Notes: a model not told the origin generated them from the letters alone. A stretch of 64,000 nucleotides of DNA from Fistularia commersonii (GCA_037954325.1 JBBMNZ010000018.1:12476501-12540500); one strand, 5' to 3'; positions 49,404 to 61,083 are shown, numbered from the stretch's first letter. A program made the numbers and translations.

Positions 49404-51263
49404 CTAGCCAGTGTCAGTAGGATCAACAGGGAGTACCTTACAGTGAGATTGATGAATCCAAGTGGATCGTTCCGCAATTTTCACAGCGGTCGGTGTGGTC
49501 AGAAGAACTTGGAATGGTCCTTCCCAGCGTGCTGAACTCCAACAGCTTCTCTTTATAACTTTCACGAAGATCCAATCACCAACTCGGACCTTCACCTGTG
49601 GAGCAGATTGAGATTCGGGCAGAGCATTTGCGTCTGTTACATCTCGTTGTCTTAGTGTTTTTCTCATGTATTCCACTAAGGTTTCTTCCATGTGGGCCTT
49701 CTCTAAGTCTGGATGGGTCATCGGTAACCTAAATGGTCTACCATGTATTATTTCAAATGGTGTCAATCCATTTGCTGTGGGAACTATGTGCATGTACATT
49801 TTTACCATATCTATGCACTCTAGCCATGTCTTTCCTGTATGTTCCATACATTTTCTTAGTTTGTTTTTTACTGTTCCATTTGTTCTTTCCACTAGCCCCG
49901 CACTTTGTGGATGATAAGAACAATGTTTCTTTAGGTCAATGTCCAAAACTTGACCCATTTTATTTACAACTTCATTTACGAAATGTGGGCCATTATCACT
50001 GTAAATTCTCTGCGGTATGCCATGGGTTGGCAGAATGTATTTACAAATAGCTTTAACTACAGCTTCTGCATCAGCTTTTGTAGTGGGTGCAATTTCCACC
50101 CATTTGCTGTAGCTGTCAATCATTACCAAGCAATATCTGTATTTTCCTACAGAACTTAATTCAATAAAATCCATGTGCATCACTTCAAAAGGATATTGTG
50201 GATCTGGAAACCTTCCTTTCTTTGGTCTTAAGTTTCCTTGAGCATTATGCTTAATGCACGTTATACATTGTGCGCAAAAATTTCTTAAGTAGGAATTTAG
50301 GTTAATGGTGTAGAAGTGTTGTGATATGAGTACCTCCATCCCTCCTGTTGACACATGGCAAGGCCCATGAGTCAAAAGAGCTGCTGCTTTAAATAATGAT
50401 CTCGGTAGGATGGGTTTTTCATTTATCATCAAAATTCCATTGAAGACTGTTGCTCCTCTCTTGAGCCAGGATTGTCTTTCAGCAGGTGACGCATTCTCCT
50501 GAGCATCTTTTAATACGTCACTGTCAATTAATGATGGTGTGGTAGACATTTTGGCAACATGCATGCTGTATTTTTGTTTTGCTGCTTCCTTTGCTATTTT
50601 GTCAGCAAAGGCATTTCCTTTTGTAATATCATCTGTTCCTGATTGATGTGCTCTGCATTTTACTACTGCTAATTTTCGTGGGAGCAGAATAACTTCTAGT
50701 AGTTCTGTTAAAAGTGCTGCATGCGTCACTGCTTTTCCCGTAGTCGTCACCATGCCTCGTCGTTGCCACATTTTTGCAAATACGAAGAGTGTGGAGTAGG
50801 CATATTGGCTATCAGTGTAAATTGTTACATCAATCCCTTCTGCTGCCTTGCAGGCTTCTTTCAATGCTACAATTTCTGCTGCTTGAGCTGATAGTGGCGT
50901 TGGTAACGCCCTTGAGGTTATGACCTGGTTTGGGAGTTCTACCACAGCAAAGCCTGTATGTGTGACTCCTCTGTCATCTTTAAAAGATGATCCATCGACA
51001 AACCATACACGACCATTAGGTAGTGGTGTGTCTTGCAAATCTGGTCTTGGTAGAACTACTTGTGATATTTCTGTTATGCAATCATGAGGCGTGCCATCTG
51101 TTGGTAAAGGTAAAAATGTAGCCGGATTGAGTTGTGTACATCGTTTGATGGTAAGATGTGATTGACTTAGCAGCACCGCTGTAAAATGTAGTTTTCTAGC
51201 TGGTTTATCTTTGCGTTTGAAAATTTTATTTTCGGAGGTGCTCTTATCAAAACTGTTTTGCAC
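49404..51263 (-). pseudogene. pol: Retroviral pol remnant: RNase H and integrase
   Basis: A long frame (about 619 aa) that starts inside the connection region just after the missing reverse transcriptase. RNase H: acidic residues in WFVDGSS (D90), AAEIVALKEA (E130), YTDSQYAYS (D151) and NAFADKIA (D221). Integrase: zinc-binding HHCC (H303, H316, C330, C333), catalytic D365 (MHMDFIEL), D423 (YSDNGPHF) and E459 (SAGLVERTNG), then a gamma-type C-terminal WEGPFQVL. The polymerase core with its catalytic aspartates is absent. It lies in a different frame from gag and the protease stub, which marks the deletion junction near 51.2 kb. Confidence 0.92.
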
Positions 51264-51439
51264 GCTCCTGTATCACACAGGAATTCTGTTAAGACTCCAT
51301 CAACTTCCAAATTCATGTAGGGTTTTACTGTCAAATTATTCAGTAATTCCCATACACTTGCTATATTTACACTTTCTAGTTCTCCTTCTTCTTTTTCTTC
51401 TTCATCTGAATGAGGTGGGGTGCGTGCACGCTCCTCATC
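51167..51439 (-). pseudogene. pro: Retroviral protease stub
   Basis: In the same frame as gag, after the gag TAA (51469-51467) and a second stop TGA (51442-51440). It encodes an acidic lead and the aspartyl-protease active-site region (LEVDGVLTEFLCDTGACKTV, with the DTGA catalytic loop) and then runs out of homology within about 15 residues. The flap and C-terminal half are missing. Confidence 0.75.
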
Positions 51440-51466
51440 TCACTTATCTTCTCTGTCATTTCCTTC

Positions 51467-52894
51467 TTATCTCTTTTGCCCACACTGTCGTGACCAGTGG
51501 CCTGTTTTACCACAATGCCAACATGTGTCATCTCTCTGTCTATTTTGTCTTTTCTCATTTCCACTCCGATATCTAAATCTTCCTCTACTCCCTCTTTGGG
51601 GTCTTCGTCCTCTACGACCTCCTTGAAACATTACCAATTCTTCGTCATCATCATCATCTTCCATTACATAAACAGATGTTTCTTTGGCCGTTTGTAATTT
51701 CTCTGCATGCCTTGCATATGCCACAACACTTACTACTGTCGCTGTTTCCCAATCTATCAAACGTTTCTTTACCCATGCACTTATTTTCGGATCAAATCCT
51801 CTCAGCAGACCAAGTTTCAGACATAGTTGGTAAGGAGAATCATCCTGCTCATTGAATTCTAATCCACTATGCTTTCTAAATTTTCCTTCATAGCGGAATT
51901 GAAACTGTGTAACAGTTTCTCCTATTTCTTGTTTGCATGCTGCTAACTGTACATGGGCTGCAGTGGCTACATGCAGTGGCCTTGCTCTGTTTAATACTGC
52001 TTGTACAGCAGCCAGATAATCTCCAACCATAGGACCGTCTGTTGGATGTTGAAAAATCCTTTGTTGGAGATTTCTTCCTGTGTAATCACCTCTGCATTTT
52101 GCCCATTTTAATTGAAAGACAAGTTTGAATATGTGTTCTAACTCCATTCCAGTCAATCTATATGACTCAGCTAGCTGGAAAACTGCATCTTGGAATGTCC
52201 CCCAGCCATCCTCAGGTTTAGGCAGAGCTGCTGCAGCTTCTTTTGCCTCAGTATGTGACCATGGTCTGTACACATACATTTGGGGGTTTTTCGCATCGTG
52301 TGGATTCGGAACTTGTATCATAGGATAAATTTCAGCCTCATCTACATTATAACTCCTGTTATGGTCCTTTCTCTGTGTGTTGTATGGATGTGTTGGTTTC
52401 ACTTGTTCTTGTTCATCTTTTTGTATGTCCTCATATGCTGGCGGCTTTTCAAGATCTGGGTATAAAGGCTCTGGAACCGCTCCCACTGCGCCTTGTGGCA
52501 TATCCTGTGGTGGGGGTTGCTGCAGCACAACCTTGACGACCGTTTCATTATCTTCCTTCTGCACAAACATAGTTTCTTTACTTTGATCTTTAATTTGTTC
52601 TTTTTTCTTCTTTTGTATATTCTGTGTTCGTATAGTGGCTTGTTCTATCCATTTTTCAACTTTTCTTACTTCGTCAAACTTTTTGTCACTCTTTTTCTTG
52701 TTTTTACATTTTTTCTGGTCATCCATAAGTTTTTCTCGTATTATTTTTAATGATGCTAATGTTAATTTTCCATCCCAGTTATATTTCTCTTTCCATTTTC
52801 TTACATATTTTACGTTGTCTGGGTCCAATTTGTGCATGAACTTCACATCCCCTTCCAGGTCTTTTTTATTTTTACTACTGGAGGAGTTTCCCAT
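51467..52894 (-). CDS. gag: Retroviral Gag polyprotein
   Basis: Intact 475-aa frame. The N-terminus MGNSSSS fits N-myristoylation and membrane targeting of matrix. A lysine-rich matrix region is followed by a proline-rich segment with PPAY (a PPxY late-budding motif) and PLYPDL, then a capsid-like helical region, and a single zinc knuckle CWHCGKTGHWSRQC (CX2CX4HX4C) near the C-terminus in an Arg/Gly-rich nucleocapsid. It is the only full-length gene left in the element. Confidence 0.92.
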   Translation of the reverse strand: MGNSSSSKNKKDLEGDVKFMHKLDPDNVKYVRKWKEKYNWDGKLTLASLKIIREKLMDDQKKCKNKKKSDKKFDEVRKVEKWIEQATIRTQNIQKKKKEQIKDQSKETMFVQKEDNETVVKVVLQQPPPQDMPQGAVGAVPEPLYPDLEKPPAYEDIQKDEQEQVKPTHPYNTQRKDHNRSYNVDEAEIYPMIQVPNPHDAKNPQMYVYRPWSHTEAKEAAAALPKPEDGWGTFQDAVFQLAESYRLTGMELEHIFKLVFQLKWAKCRGDYTGRNLQQRIFQHPTDGPMVGDYLAAVQAVLNRARPLHVATAAHVQLAACKQEIGETVTQFQFRYEGKFRKHSGLEFNEQDDSPYQLCLKLGLLRGFDPKISAWVKKRLIDWETATVVSVVAYARHAEKLQTAKETSVYVMEDDDDDEELVMFQGGRRGRRPQRGSRGRFRYRSGNEKRQNRQRDDTCWHCGKTGHWSRQCGQKR

Positions 52895-53474
52895 GTTACT
52901 CTACAGGGTGTTGTGGTTAACGATCAGTCACAATGTTCACAGAGATCATCGACTGTGTCAAGCTTCTACAGAACCTAGTGCTCTGCGGACACAGCTGTCA
53001 CTGCAAACCAACTTTCTCAATTTTAACCACAACCAAAAAAAAAAAAAATCTGCAATTACTTCAGAGACTGACTTTAGTCAGTATAAAAATCTCTTTGAAG
53101 TAAGAACACACACCAGTGCACTCTAATTTCTTTTCTTCAGGGCTAAAAGTATAAACCTCTACTTTCTTTCTACGGAAAAAGTATAAACCTCTCCTACTTT
53201 CTTTTCATGGACAAAAGTATAAACCGTATCTACTTTCTTTTCTTGGACAAAAGTATAAACCATACTCAGTCTGTTAATTTGGTGAATCCTCCTCGGCCTC
53301 CTCGGTCCGGTCGGATCCCGTCAATCCAGCGACGGCAGGTGTAAGGAGGAAGTTCTAACCACCGGCCAGGTAGAGAATTCACTCTCCGGGTCTTTCTCTC
53401 AGATCATTAGATCTGGCTGTCGACAGACTTCGGCGTGTCCTCCTCCACCAGCCACTTCGTCGGATGTGTTGGGA

Positions 53475-53492
53475 TCCCGGGTCACGGCACCA
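53475..53492 (-). other. Primer-binding site, tRNA-His type
   Basis: Element strand TGGTGCCGTGACCCGGGA, five bases after the 5' LTR. It matches the remembered 3' end complement of tRNA-His at 16 of 18 positions. Confidence 0.75.
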
Positions 53493-53497
53493 ATTTT

Positions 53498-54018
53498 TGT
53501 CGGAGAGTAATTCCAATTCATGCTGGTCTAGGTTGAAGCCTGTAAAGAGGAGACTGAGGTTATCATAAGAAATAACACAGACAAGCGAATATTCTTTCGA
53601 GCTCTGCAGAGGGGGAAACTCAGTGCGATCTTTGGAGGCAAGATCCAGCGAATCCCACTGAGTTCCTTCTTGCTCGGCTTTTTAATGTGCGAGTGTGTTT
53701 ATTTACATAATAACTTTCATTGGATAATACAGTTCATGCATAGTCATACAGGAGTGAGGTCAGCTCATGCTGCACCTGCACATAGTTTTTTTAACAGTTC
53801 CTTTGTGCTTTGTGATGTGTTCCAAGGATGATATGCTGAGGGAGGACAGGTTCCTAGTTCAAGGACGACTGTACTGTGCTTCAGAAATAAAATAATGACC
53901 AGGGAGGATATGTTCCTGTTCACGGACGGCTGTACTCAAAGAAAGAAAACATGTCTGGTTGTCATCTTGTGAGTAATTGAAATAACATAGTTATAAATAT
54001 AGTGAGAAAACTCTAACA
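53498..54018 (-). repeat. 5' LTR of the endogenous retrovirus
   Basis: 521 bp, upstream copy for the minus-strand element; begins TGTTAGAG and ends CA on the element strand. Serves as promoter of the provirus; a TTAAAAAG box lies in the middle on the element strand. Confidence 0.95.
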
Positions 54019-54023
54019 CAAGG
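54019..54023. repeat. Target site duplication, right copy
   Basis: caagg, identical to 46996-47000. Confidence 0.85.
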
Positions 54024-55684
54024 GGAGAGGAAGGGGAAACAACAGCCGTTTCCCACTTTAGCATGTTACGTGTTCCACGCGTGAGGTCGTGTGATGTCAG
54101 AGCGTAAATCGACCCGTGCACGTTGCCCTGCGGAAATCCTGTGGCGCTGTGAACCCACAGCACCTTGTGGCAAAGCATCGACTGCCGCCTTTCAGATGAT
54201 GTGCGTGAGAGTCTACATTTCCTGCAGTCTTTTCTGCATTCTGCAAATTAAACGCTCAACTCTTGTGTTTGTCTCATAGTAGCTTATCGGTTTCCGTGCT
54301 CACGACAAACTTATTGACCAATGAAATAGTGAAGTCCCTCGTCATATCGATGTCCACCGTTCGTCGCCGTATCGCAGATTTTATAATCCAGTGGATTTTT
54401 TTTAATGCGAGATATGAAATGGCAAAAAAAAAAAAAAATGGTATTGTGACAATTCCATGTTTCAAAATGATTTAAAAAAAAAATCCAGATTTTTAATCCC
54501 CGATACAATTTTATATCGCAGATAATACTGGAAATATGCGGTCTCGATTTTTTTTTTTTTTTTTTTTCATAATTTACTCATTATATTTTTTTATTTATTT
54601 TTATATATTTATTATTTAAATTATTTTCATGGCAAAATAAACATTTTCTAGGACGGCGACCAACCAGAGCATGGTGTTCAGTATCCTGGGCTGTGATTGG
54701 CTAAGCAATGGTAGCATCATTCTTCTCGTCGGTTTCACGCCGACGTGCGAGCGCTACTCGCCATGCAACACTGAGCTGTTGTGTTTGTGTGAATTATACA
54801 AGAAGTGTTTAGAAGAGTGTGGAAAAGGTTAACAAGAGTGTGAGGAGGGTCATACAACTTTATTTTCATTCTCATTTCTGGAAGATGGTTCTGGACCTTC
54901 TCAAAGTTCCAAAGCTTGAGGTTTTTTATTAGCATTAAATCCAATACCGGAGGTCTACATCGGACGACCGATGGGTTTCAACGACAACCTCATCTTCATT
55001 TCCATATTCATTCAACAAGGCAATGACTTTTCTAATCTTAAACAGATGCAATGCACACACATACATGCACTCAGTCAGAGACAATGAAGAAATGTGAATT
55101 CAGTTTCATTTTCACCAAAACAGACGTTTTGTTTCTCATATTCCACTCCATCCTACGCCCGCGAGCACTTTGACCTTAAGTTTCCATGACACATCATACA
55201 CTAGAACCTCTTTTAACGAATGTATTTTTAAATTTGAAGATTATGGCGATCTTGTAACATCTAAAGAAAACGTGTTAAAATATTTTTGTCGCTGTTAATA
55301 GGTGACGACAAGCGCCGGTAAGTGGATGAGAGAGAGGATGGTATTTTTGGTTTGCTGTCGGTGGATAATTTAAGTTTGGCTTTTTTTCATAAATGCAAGA
55401 CGTACTCAAATAGGCATTGAGTATTTTTCTAACCTTCAACCGAATTTTTTTTTTTTTCGGAGTTCAAAATATTTTGTTGCATGCAGAAATGTAATTTTGT
55501 TTTCTCTGCAGTTGTTCATTGCAACACATTTTGTGAATACATTCAAAGCGTTTATTGTAGCATGTACAGCGTAGACACGTGTTTCCCCGTACAGTGAAAT
55601 TCCTACTTTGCTGTCCGCAGTTCATTTGGATACAGAACATAAAGGCCGAAAAAATTGATGTTGGCGTTTTAATTTATTTTGAAT
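54024..55684. other. Intergenic region right of the retrovirus
   Basis: AT-rich with poly-T runs near 54550. Segment 55550-55650 (tacagtgaaattcctacttt) resembles a fish LINE/SINE tail. No gene seen. Confidence 0.35.
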
Positions 55685-55769
55685 TTTAAAAGGTTTTGAG
55701 GCTCCCGGTGTTTTTCTTTACCGTGGGGTCCAAATGGCTCTTGGAGCGGTAAAGGTTGCTGACCCCTGA
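55685..55769 (-). mobile_element. hAT-like terminal fragment
   Basis: Reverse complement of the first ~85 bp of the element type at 36065-36714: ggctcccggtgtttttcttt, ccaaatggctctt and terminal ttgctgacccctg. Confidence 0.55.
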
Positions 55770-55859
55770 ACCAGAATTTGAACCCGATGAAGTACGTTGC
55801 TATTTTAGAATACGGGATGCGTATGAATGAAACTCATTTAAGTTGTGAGATCAGTCGTG

Positions 55860-56460
55860 ATACAAGAGATGAAGATGTTGAGGTTCTCCTTGTGAGTGAC
55901 GAGGATGAATAGGAGCAGGAAAGAGTCTATCGGAGGGACAGCACATGTTTTGGGGAGAAAGTCAGAGAAGCCAGACTGAGATGGTTGGGTCGAGTGAGAG
56001 ATGCTGCAATTGGAGGTCTAGCGGAAGACAGAAAAGAAGATTTATGGACGCCTGAAGTGAAAAGCCCAAAGGAAAAGAAGACGTTCAGTCTTCTTCTTCG
56101 TCTCCTTTCGGATTTTCCCTTCAGGCGTCGCCATAGCGAGTCAACCGTTTCCATCTAACCCTATTCTTTGTGTCCTCCTTTCTCACACCAGCTTCCTTCA
56201 CCTCCTTTCCTTCTTTGACCTGCAGTAACCCAGTTTCCATTGGTTCCCTGTAGGTCATCGGTACCAATGGCGGTCATTCCTAACCCGGGCCTCGACCGAT
56301 CCGGTATGATCTGGTTATTATGATTGATCCGCATGTTTGGTTTTGGTAAAAGTTTTACGCCCGATGCCCTTCCTTCCTGACACAACCCTTTGCATCTATC
56401 TGGGCTTGGAAGCGGCTCAGGGAGACAGCGGCCTGTGCCGCCCTGAGGCCGCTTCAAAAA
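55860..56460. mobile_element. LINE fragments joined tail to tail
   Basis: 55860-56045 on the plus strand encodes C-terminal remnants of the same LINE family as 16092-17260 (agatgaagatgttgaggttc ... gggagaaagtcagagaagcc). At about 56048-56140 the 3' end reverses: gcctgaagtgaaaagcccaa is followed by its near reverse complement ending ttttcccttcaggc, and minus-strand LINE 3' sequence continues to about 56460. Confidence 0.6.
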
Positions 56461-57616
56461 GAAGACGTCCAGTCATGGTACATTTACCGAGGGCTGTCAG
56501 ACTTTCCAAGTTCCACGAGATGTTTTGTTGACTTTCCAACCTGATTTATTTTGGATCTAAACTCATAAACTACTTACTCTGATAACACAGATTTATAGAA
56601 CCGTAATTGTACTATTGGAATTAATGGGACACCTAACTCAGCTCTCATTGTCTGACCATCTGTTAATGATTTGTTTATAGAGTGGCAGTAAAGGGCAGAC
56701 ATTCAGTCAGACGTCCGGAGGACATTTCCAAGGTTCAGAACTTCTTGTACTATGTAATCCCGTTATTAATTATATCACCCGGTCCTATTTCTATTTACGC
56801 GATATCAACAGACTCCGCCCCTTTCTGACCCCGCACTCTGCAGCCTCGCCCCCGTCCCGGATGGATCACCGCGACTCCGTTGTGTTTCTGTTGTGTGTTC
56901 ATAAAACGGAACTAAGAAACAACTAAGTCGTGCAGATTATGTGGCTTCGGTAAAGCGGTCGCGAGCCAAGCCTGCTGACAAATTCGAGGTGACATCTCAG
57001 GAATATCGAATCCTCATCTGCGTCCAAAGCAAAGACAGCCGTCATCAGACCAATACGGGGCAGGAGGAGGAGGAAGAGGACGGGAACGCATTGGGCGTTT
57101 CCAGTAGGTCGGCTCGATCGGGAACGCTGATGTCAGAGCCAGATGCCACGCCCGGACTCAGACGCACAAAACACTGAAATAGACGGAGGGGGGAGACAAA
57201 CTCCCAGGAACGAAATGAGTCACAACAAGAGAAAAGGCCCTGAGTGTCTCGAGAGTTTCGACTTGAGAGAGAGGGTCTTGTCTCAATTGAGACTGAGAGT
57301 AAAACAAAAGGCTGGAAGTGTCGATGAGACAGAAAGTGGTCACCGGGCCTGTTGCCACGTTCTTAATATCATCCCTTGACGGCCAAAGGCATTCAGGACA
57401 GAGAAAGAAGTCGCACCGGTTCCGAAGAATGCCAGGTATGGGGATGTTGACTAGCAGACGGAGGCCAGCGGGGAAGAAGAGAAATCAGTCTTTTCCCTTC
57501 GTCTCAACGCGAATGTGCCCACATGAAGTTGGATAAGTGATCACGCCGGTCCTCCGGACAGGGAGGAGCTCAGGAGACCGTCCAGTGAGTGCAGCGATCC
57601 TCCTGGCCGCTCAGCG
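56461..57616. other. Region upstream of the small membrane-protein gene
   Basis: No recognised gene or repeat. It should contain the promoter and 5' UTR of the gene starting at 57617. Confidence 0.3.
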
Positions 57617-59743
57617 ATGGGGAACGGAGGTAAGAGTCCCTCCGATGAGATGCTCCAAAATGACTCCGAAAGTCAATTTGTCCTGCATTACATCCGCTTT
57701 TCTTTACTTAATATAGCCGGGTACATAATGTTTAACTTTTTTGCAGTCGAGACCAAACAAAGTTGACATTAAATATCCGAGCCGCGCAAGGAAATAGCCT
57801 TTGACACCTTTTGTACCCCCTTTGTTTCGAACTGGCATCGCACGTTACGTGTCTTGTTTCGTTTTCACAAGCTTGAACTCTCTCTCCCTCTTCCTGTCGC
57901 AGCCCTGCTGCCCTTCTTTGATTTGGTTTTTCAATTTTGCGGTGCAGATGTTATCGTTCACTTATTTTAAACGAGTTCACGGGTATCAGAAGGAAGAAGA
58001 GCTCTTTCACAACGAGTGTAGTAAAGTAAAGAACAAACAAAATCATAAGTATGTCATATCATAATCATGTTTTGAAGAAGAGCTGGTCATGAATTTCGGC
58101 ACGTTTTGGTACACATGAGTCATTTATATTTGCAAGAGGACAGATTTCCAGTGAATATGAGAAAGAGAATCAATCTTCTGAAATTGTCTTAAATGTTACT
58201 ATAAAATGGTCTCAACTAATAGAGCGCTTCCAAATCCTGAGGGCAGGAAAAGCAGTATAGATAATAAATGAATGGATAATAATAATAACTCAATCACAAT
58301 TTAATGGGTGTTTTATTATACATAATGACTGTCCAAGTGATATTATATCATAATATATGATTTCAAATCCTTTCTCCATATTTTTGTTCTCAGAGAGCAG
58401 AGTGAACTCGACGGCGGTCGGCGTCGTCGTGGGTTTTGCCATCCTGGCCATCCTCTTCACCATCGGCATTGTGCAGTTCTTCTGCAAGTACAAATGCAAA
58501 AAGTGCAAGAAGTGCTGCAAGAAAAAGAGTGAGCAAGTTGCATTCTCACTCACTCACTCACTCACTCACTCACTCACTCTCTCACTCAAATTAACTAGTC
58601 ATAGCACCCGGGCATGACCAAAGTAGGCAGTGCATAGGATGTATATAGAAATATATTTACAGAATATGATGTACATAGTCACACATATGTATTTGTTTTG
58701 TTTGTATAAAAAGTATATAAAAATGTATATGTATATATATAAAATACATGTAGTTATAAGAAATACAGAATGGGGTGGCTATTATACAGTATATGCAGAG
58801 TTAGACTCATATAGTCTACATATATACATTCATTTGCTGATATCAAAATATGTCATAGATCTAAAGATATAGGGTGTAAATAGGCATAATAGATATGAAA
58901 ATAATGAAAACACAGATCACTATGTATACAGAATTAGACTTACATTTATAGATGTATATTTGTTTTGTTTATATCAAAATATTTCATAGATATAAAAATA
59001 TATGCTATAAATATGTATGATAGATATGAAAATACAGAATGTGATCTGTATTATAAATACAGAAAAAGACTTACAGATATATGGGCATATTTGTTTTGTT
59101 TATATCAAAATATTTCATAGATATAAAAATATATGCTATAAATATGTATGATAGATATGAAAATACGGAATGTGATCTGTATTATAAATACAGAAATAGA
59201 CTTACAGATATATAGGCATATTTGTTTTGTTTATATCAAAATATTTCATAGATAAAAGATAAAAATATATAAAATATATAAAATAGATCTGTATAATTAA
59301 TATGAAAATACAGAATATGATAGCTGTAAACAAAAGAAATGTATTTATTTAGTTTTTTTTTATATTATGGTATATTCTATATAAACAAGCATGTTATTGA
59401 ATTTTATATTCGTTAAGCCACGGAGACAGTAATCGCCTCATCCGGCCTTGAATTAAAATATCTGATAAGATGTTGATAATATCAACCACCATTCCAGAAT
59501 AATATGCAATATCCATGTGGAAAAGTCACCCTCCTTTTTTCTTGCTCTTCTCCCATCTCCTCCTCCAGAGACTCCATTTAAAGACAAAGTTCTCACGTGA
59601 GTCGATGGTTTTGTTTCTCTGCCTCAGCGTTTTTCTCCTGGCCGCTCATTTTGAATAAAGTTTTTGTTTCCTGAACCATCTATAGGAAAATGGGCGTGAA
59701 GAAATCACCTCCTCCCTACTCCATCAGCTCCTCGGTCAAATGA
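57617..59743 (+). CDS. Small single-pass membrane protein, 77 aa (positional SMIM35 candidate)
   Basis: Four coding exons (57617-57629, 58394-58528, 59569-59596, 59686-59743), all GT-AG with matching phases, encode 77 aa. After a short N-terminal part with an NST sequon comes one membrane segment at about residues 11-34, then a dense Cys/Lys cluster (CKYKCKKCKKCCKKKK) suited to palmitoylation at the inner membrane face, and a tail with SPPPYS, a PPxY-type WW-domain ligand. Family not recognised. It sits between il10ra and tmprss4 on the opposite strand to both, the place of SMIM35 in human as I recall, but I cannot confirm sequence identity. AATAAA signals follow at 59824 and 59915. The first exon, with only MGNG, is the least certain part. 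Confidence 0.7.
58546..58585. repeat. (CTCA)n microsatellite
   Basis: About nine CTCA units, 17 bp after the exon donor at 58528. Confidence 0.9.
58630..59320. repeat. Degenerate ~130-bp tandem repeat
   Basis: Units sharing ttgttttgtttatatcaaaa followed by tatttcatagatataaa recur at about 58960, 59091 and 59221, with more diverged copies before them near 58695 and 58835. It lies in the second intron of the 77-aa protein gene. Confidence 0.75.
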
Positions 59744-59823
59744 CAGACTCCTTCTGTTTCCCCTCCACTGTTAAACTTTATCGGGACTACTTTCCCATCC
59801 CCCCTTTTCCACTTTGCTGCTAG

Positions 59824-59829
59824 AATAAA
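59824..59829 (+). terminator. Polyadenylation signal of the 77-aa protein gene
   Basis: AATAAA 81 bp after the stop codon; a second one follows at 59915-59920. Confidence 0.55.
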
Positions 59830-59929
59830 GGTAAATGTTTTGTTGTTATTTTTACTTGTGTGACGTCACTCCAAAACCATGTCACATTTCCCGTTCTGTC
59901 TGTGAACACTGCTGAATAAAAATCAAAAA

Positions 59930-61083
59930 TTCAGTGAGCTCGCCCACAGTCTTGAAATGTCACCGTCTGTCTTTCGGACCCGTGGCGTCCTTTCGGTATG
60001 AATCTGCGAGAACTCTCGCCGGCGAGAGGAGCCTTCGGCATCAGCGGCGTTCCTGTTTCTTTTAAGTCAGATATTGACGTGTAAACGCACAGGCGTGGTA
60101 AAAAGACGATCTCTCGAGCGGATGAATCTCCTAAAACTTTTTATTTTTTGTAGCGTGAGCGGGCAATCGAGAAGAAATCATTTTAAAGACAAGCACCCTG
60201 GGGTTTTTGATGATACAGGGATGATACAAAAACACACAAATCGTGAGCGGCCTTAAGGTCGTCTCACTTCCCTGTACTTTGCATTTCACAGTATTAGGTC
60301 ATAAAAAAAAATCTCTTTACTCACATGAGCAATAAATAGCAGCAGATGCAGAAAACACTGTTTTTATGCACTATTTTTTTTTTTTTTGGCATAAAAAGAA
60401 AATCACATAAACTAGAGCGGAGGCCGGAAAAAGGAAGAGTTTTTGTTATTAACCCTTTTGAAACCACTGCACCAGAATATTTCGGTTTGTGATAAAAGCT
60501 TATTTGAAATGTCGCAGTTTCTGTGATGGCGTTGTCGTTTTTTTGCTCCCTAAAATCTTTGCACGATATCTTCGGCAGGTTGGAACGTGTCAAAAAAACG
60601 GGTACATTAATAATTATCAGGTTCGCTGGTAAGAGAAGAGAAAGGTCTAAATGTCAAATACACATTTCAGAGAAAATACCAACGCACCATGACTGATGTT
60701 GGAAGTTTTTGTGTTGGCAGTGTTTTGCTTTTTGTTTCCTTTTTTTTTTTTAACACAAACCGCCCCCGCGCATGTTTCATTTCAAACGTGCATTCGCCGA
60801 TCTGTGAAACAAATCACCAAAAAAAAGACACGACATGGCAGAAGTAGAGTTATCATCCGTGACTCTGCGGCTCTTTGGACCCAAACCAGCCTAACAGCTG
60901 CTGTTCCACTTCCTTGCACTCCGGTAACCTCCCTATAAGTCCCCGCCCCGACGAATCCGACAAAAAAAAAAACCACCATAAAACGAGTTTCATCGCTCAT
61001 CTTTCATATAAATAGTTGGATATTGCTCCAAAATAGCTGCCGGGATGAGATTGAACCCAAAAAATTTGTTCTGCCGGGCCGAA
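59930..61083. other. Convergent intergenic region before il10ra
   Basis: Presumably carries the il10ra 3' UTR on the minus strand. No exon, RNA gene or defined repeat was found. Confidence 0.35.

Larger units (their letters stand above)
47001..54018 (-). mobile_element. Endogenous retrovirus, internally deleted, minus strand
   Basis: A 7018-bp LTR retroelement with all the hallmarks of an integrated provirus: 521-bp LTRs at both ends, TG/CA termini, a 5-bp target duplication (caagg), a primer-binding site next to the 5' LTR, a purine tract next to the 3' LTR, and gag, pol and env in order on the minus strand. The LTRs differ at about 14 positions by eye (near 2.7%), so the insertion is fairly recent. 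The single CX2CX4HX4C gag knuckle, the GPF-type integrase tail and the CX6CC transmembrane subunit place it near gamma/epsilon-type retroviruses. Most of protease and nearly all of reverse transcriptase are missing and env is interrupted, so this copy is not autonomous. Confidence 0.95.
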
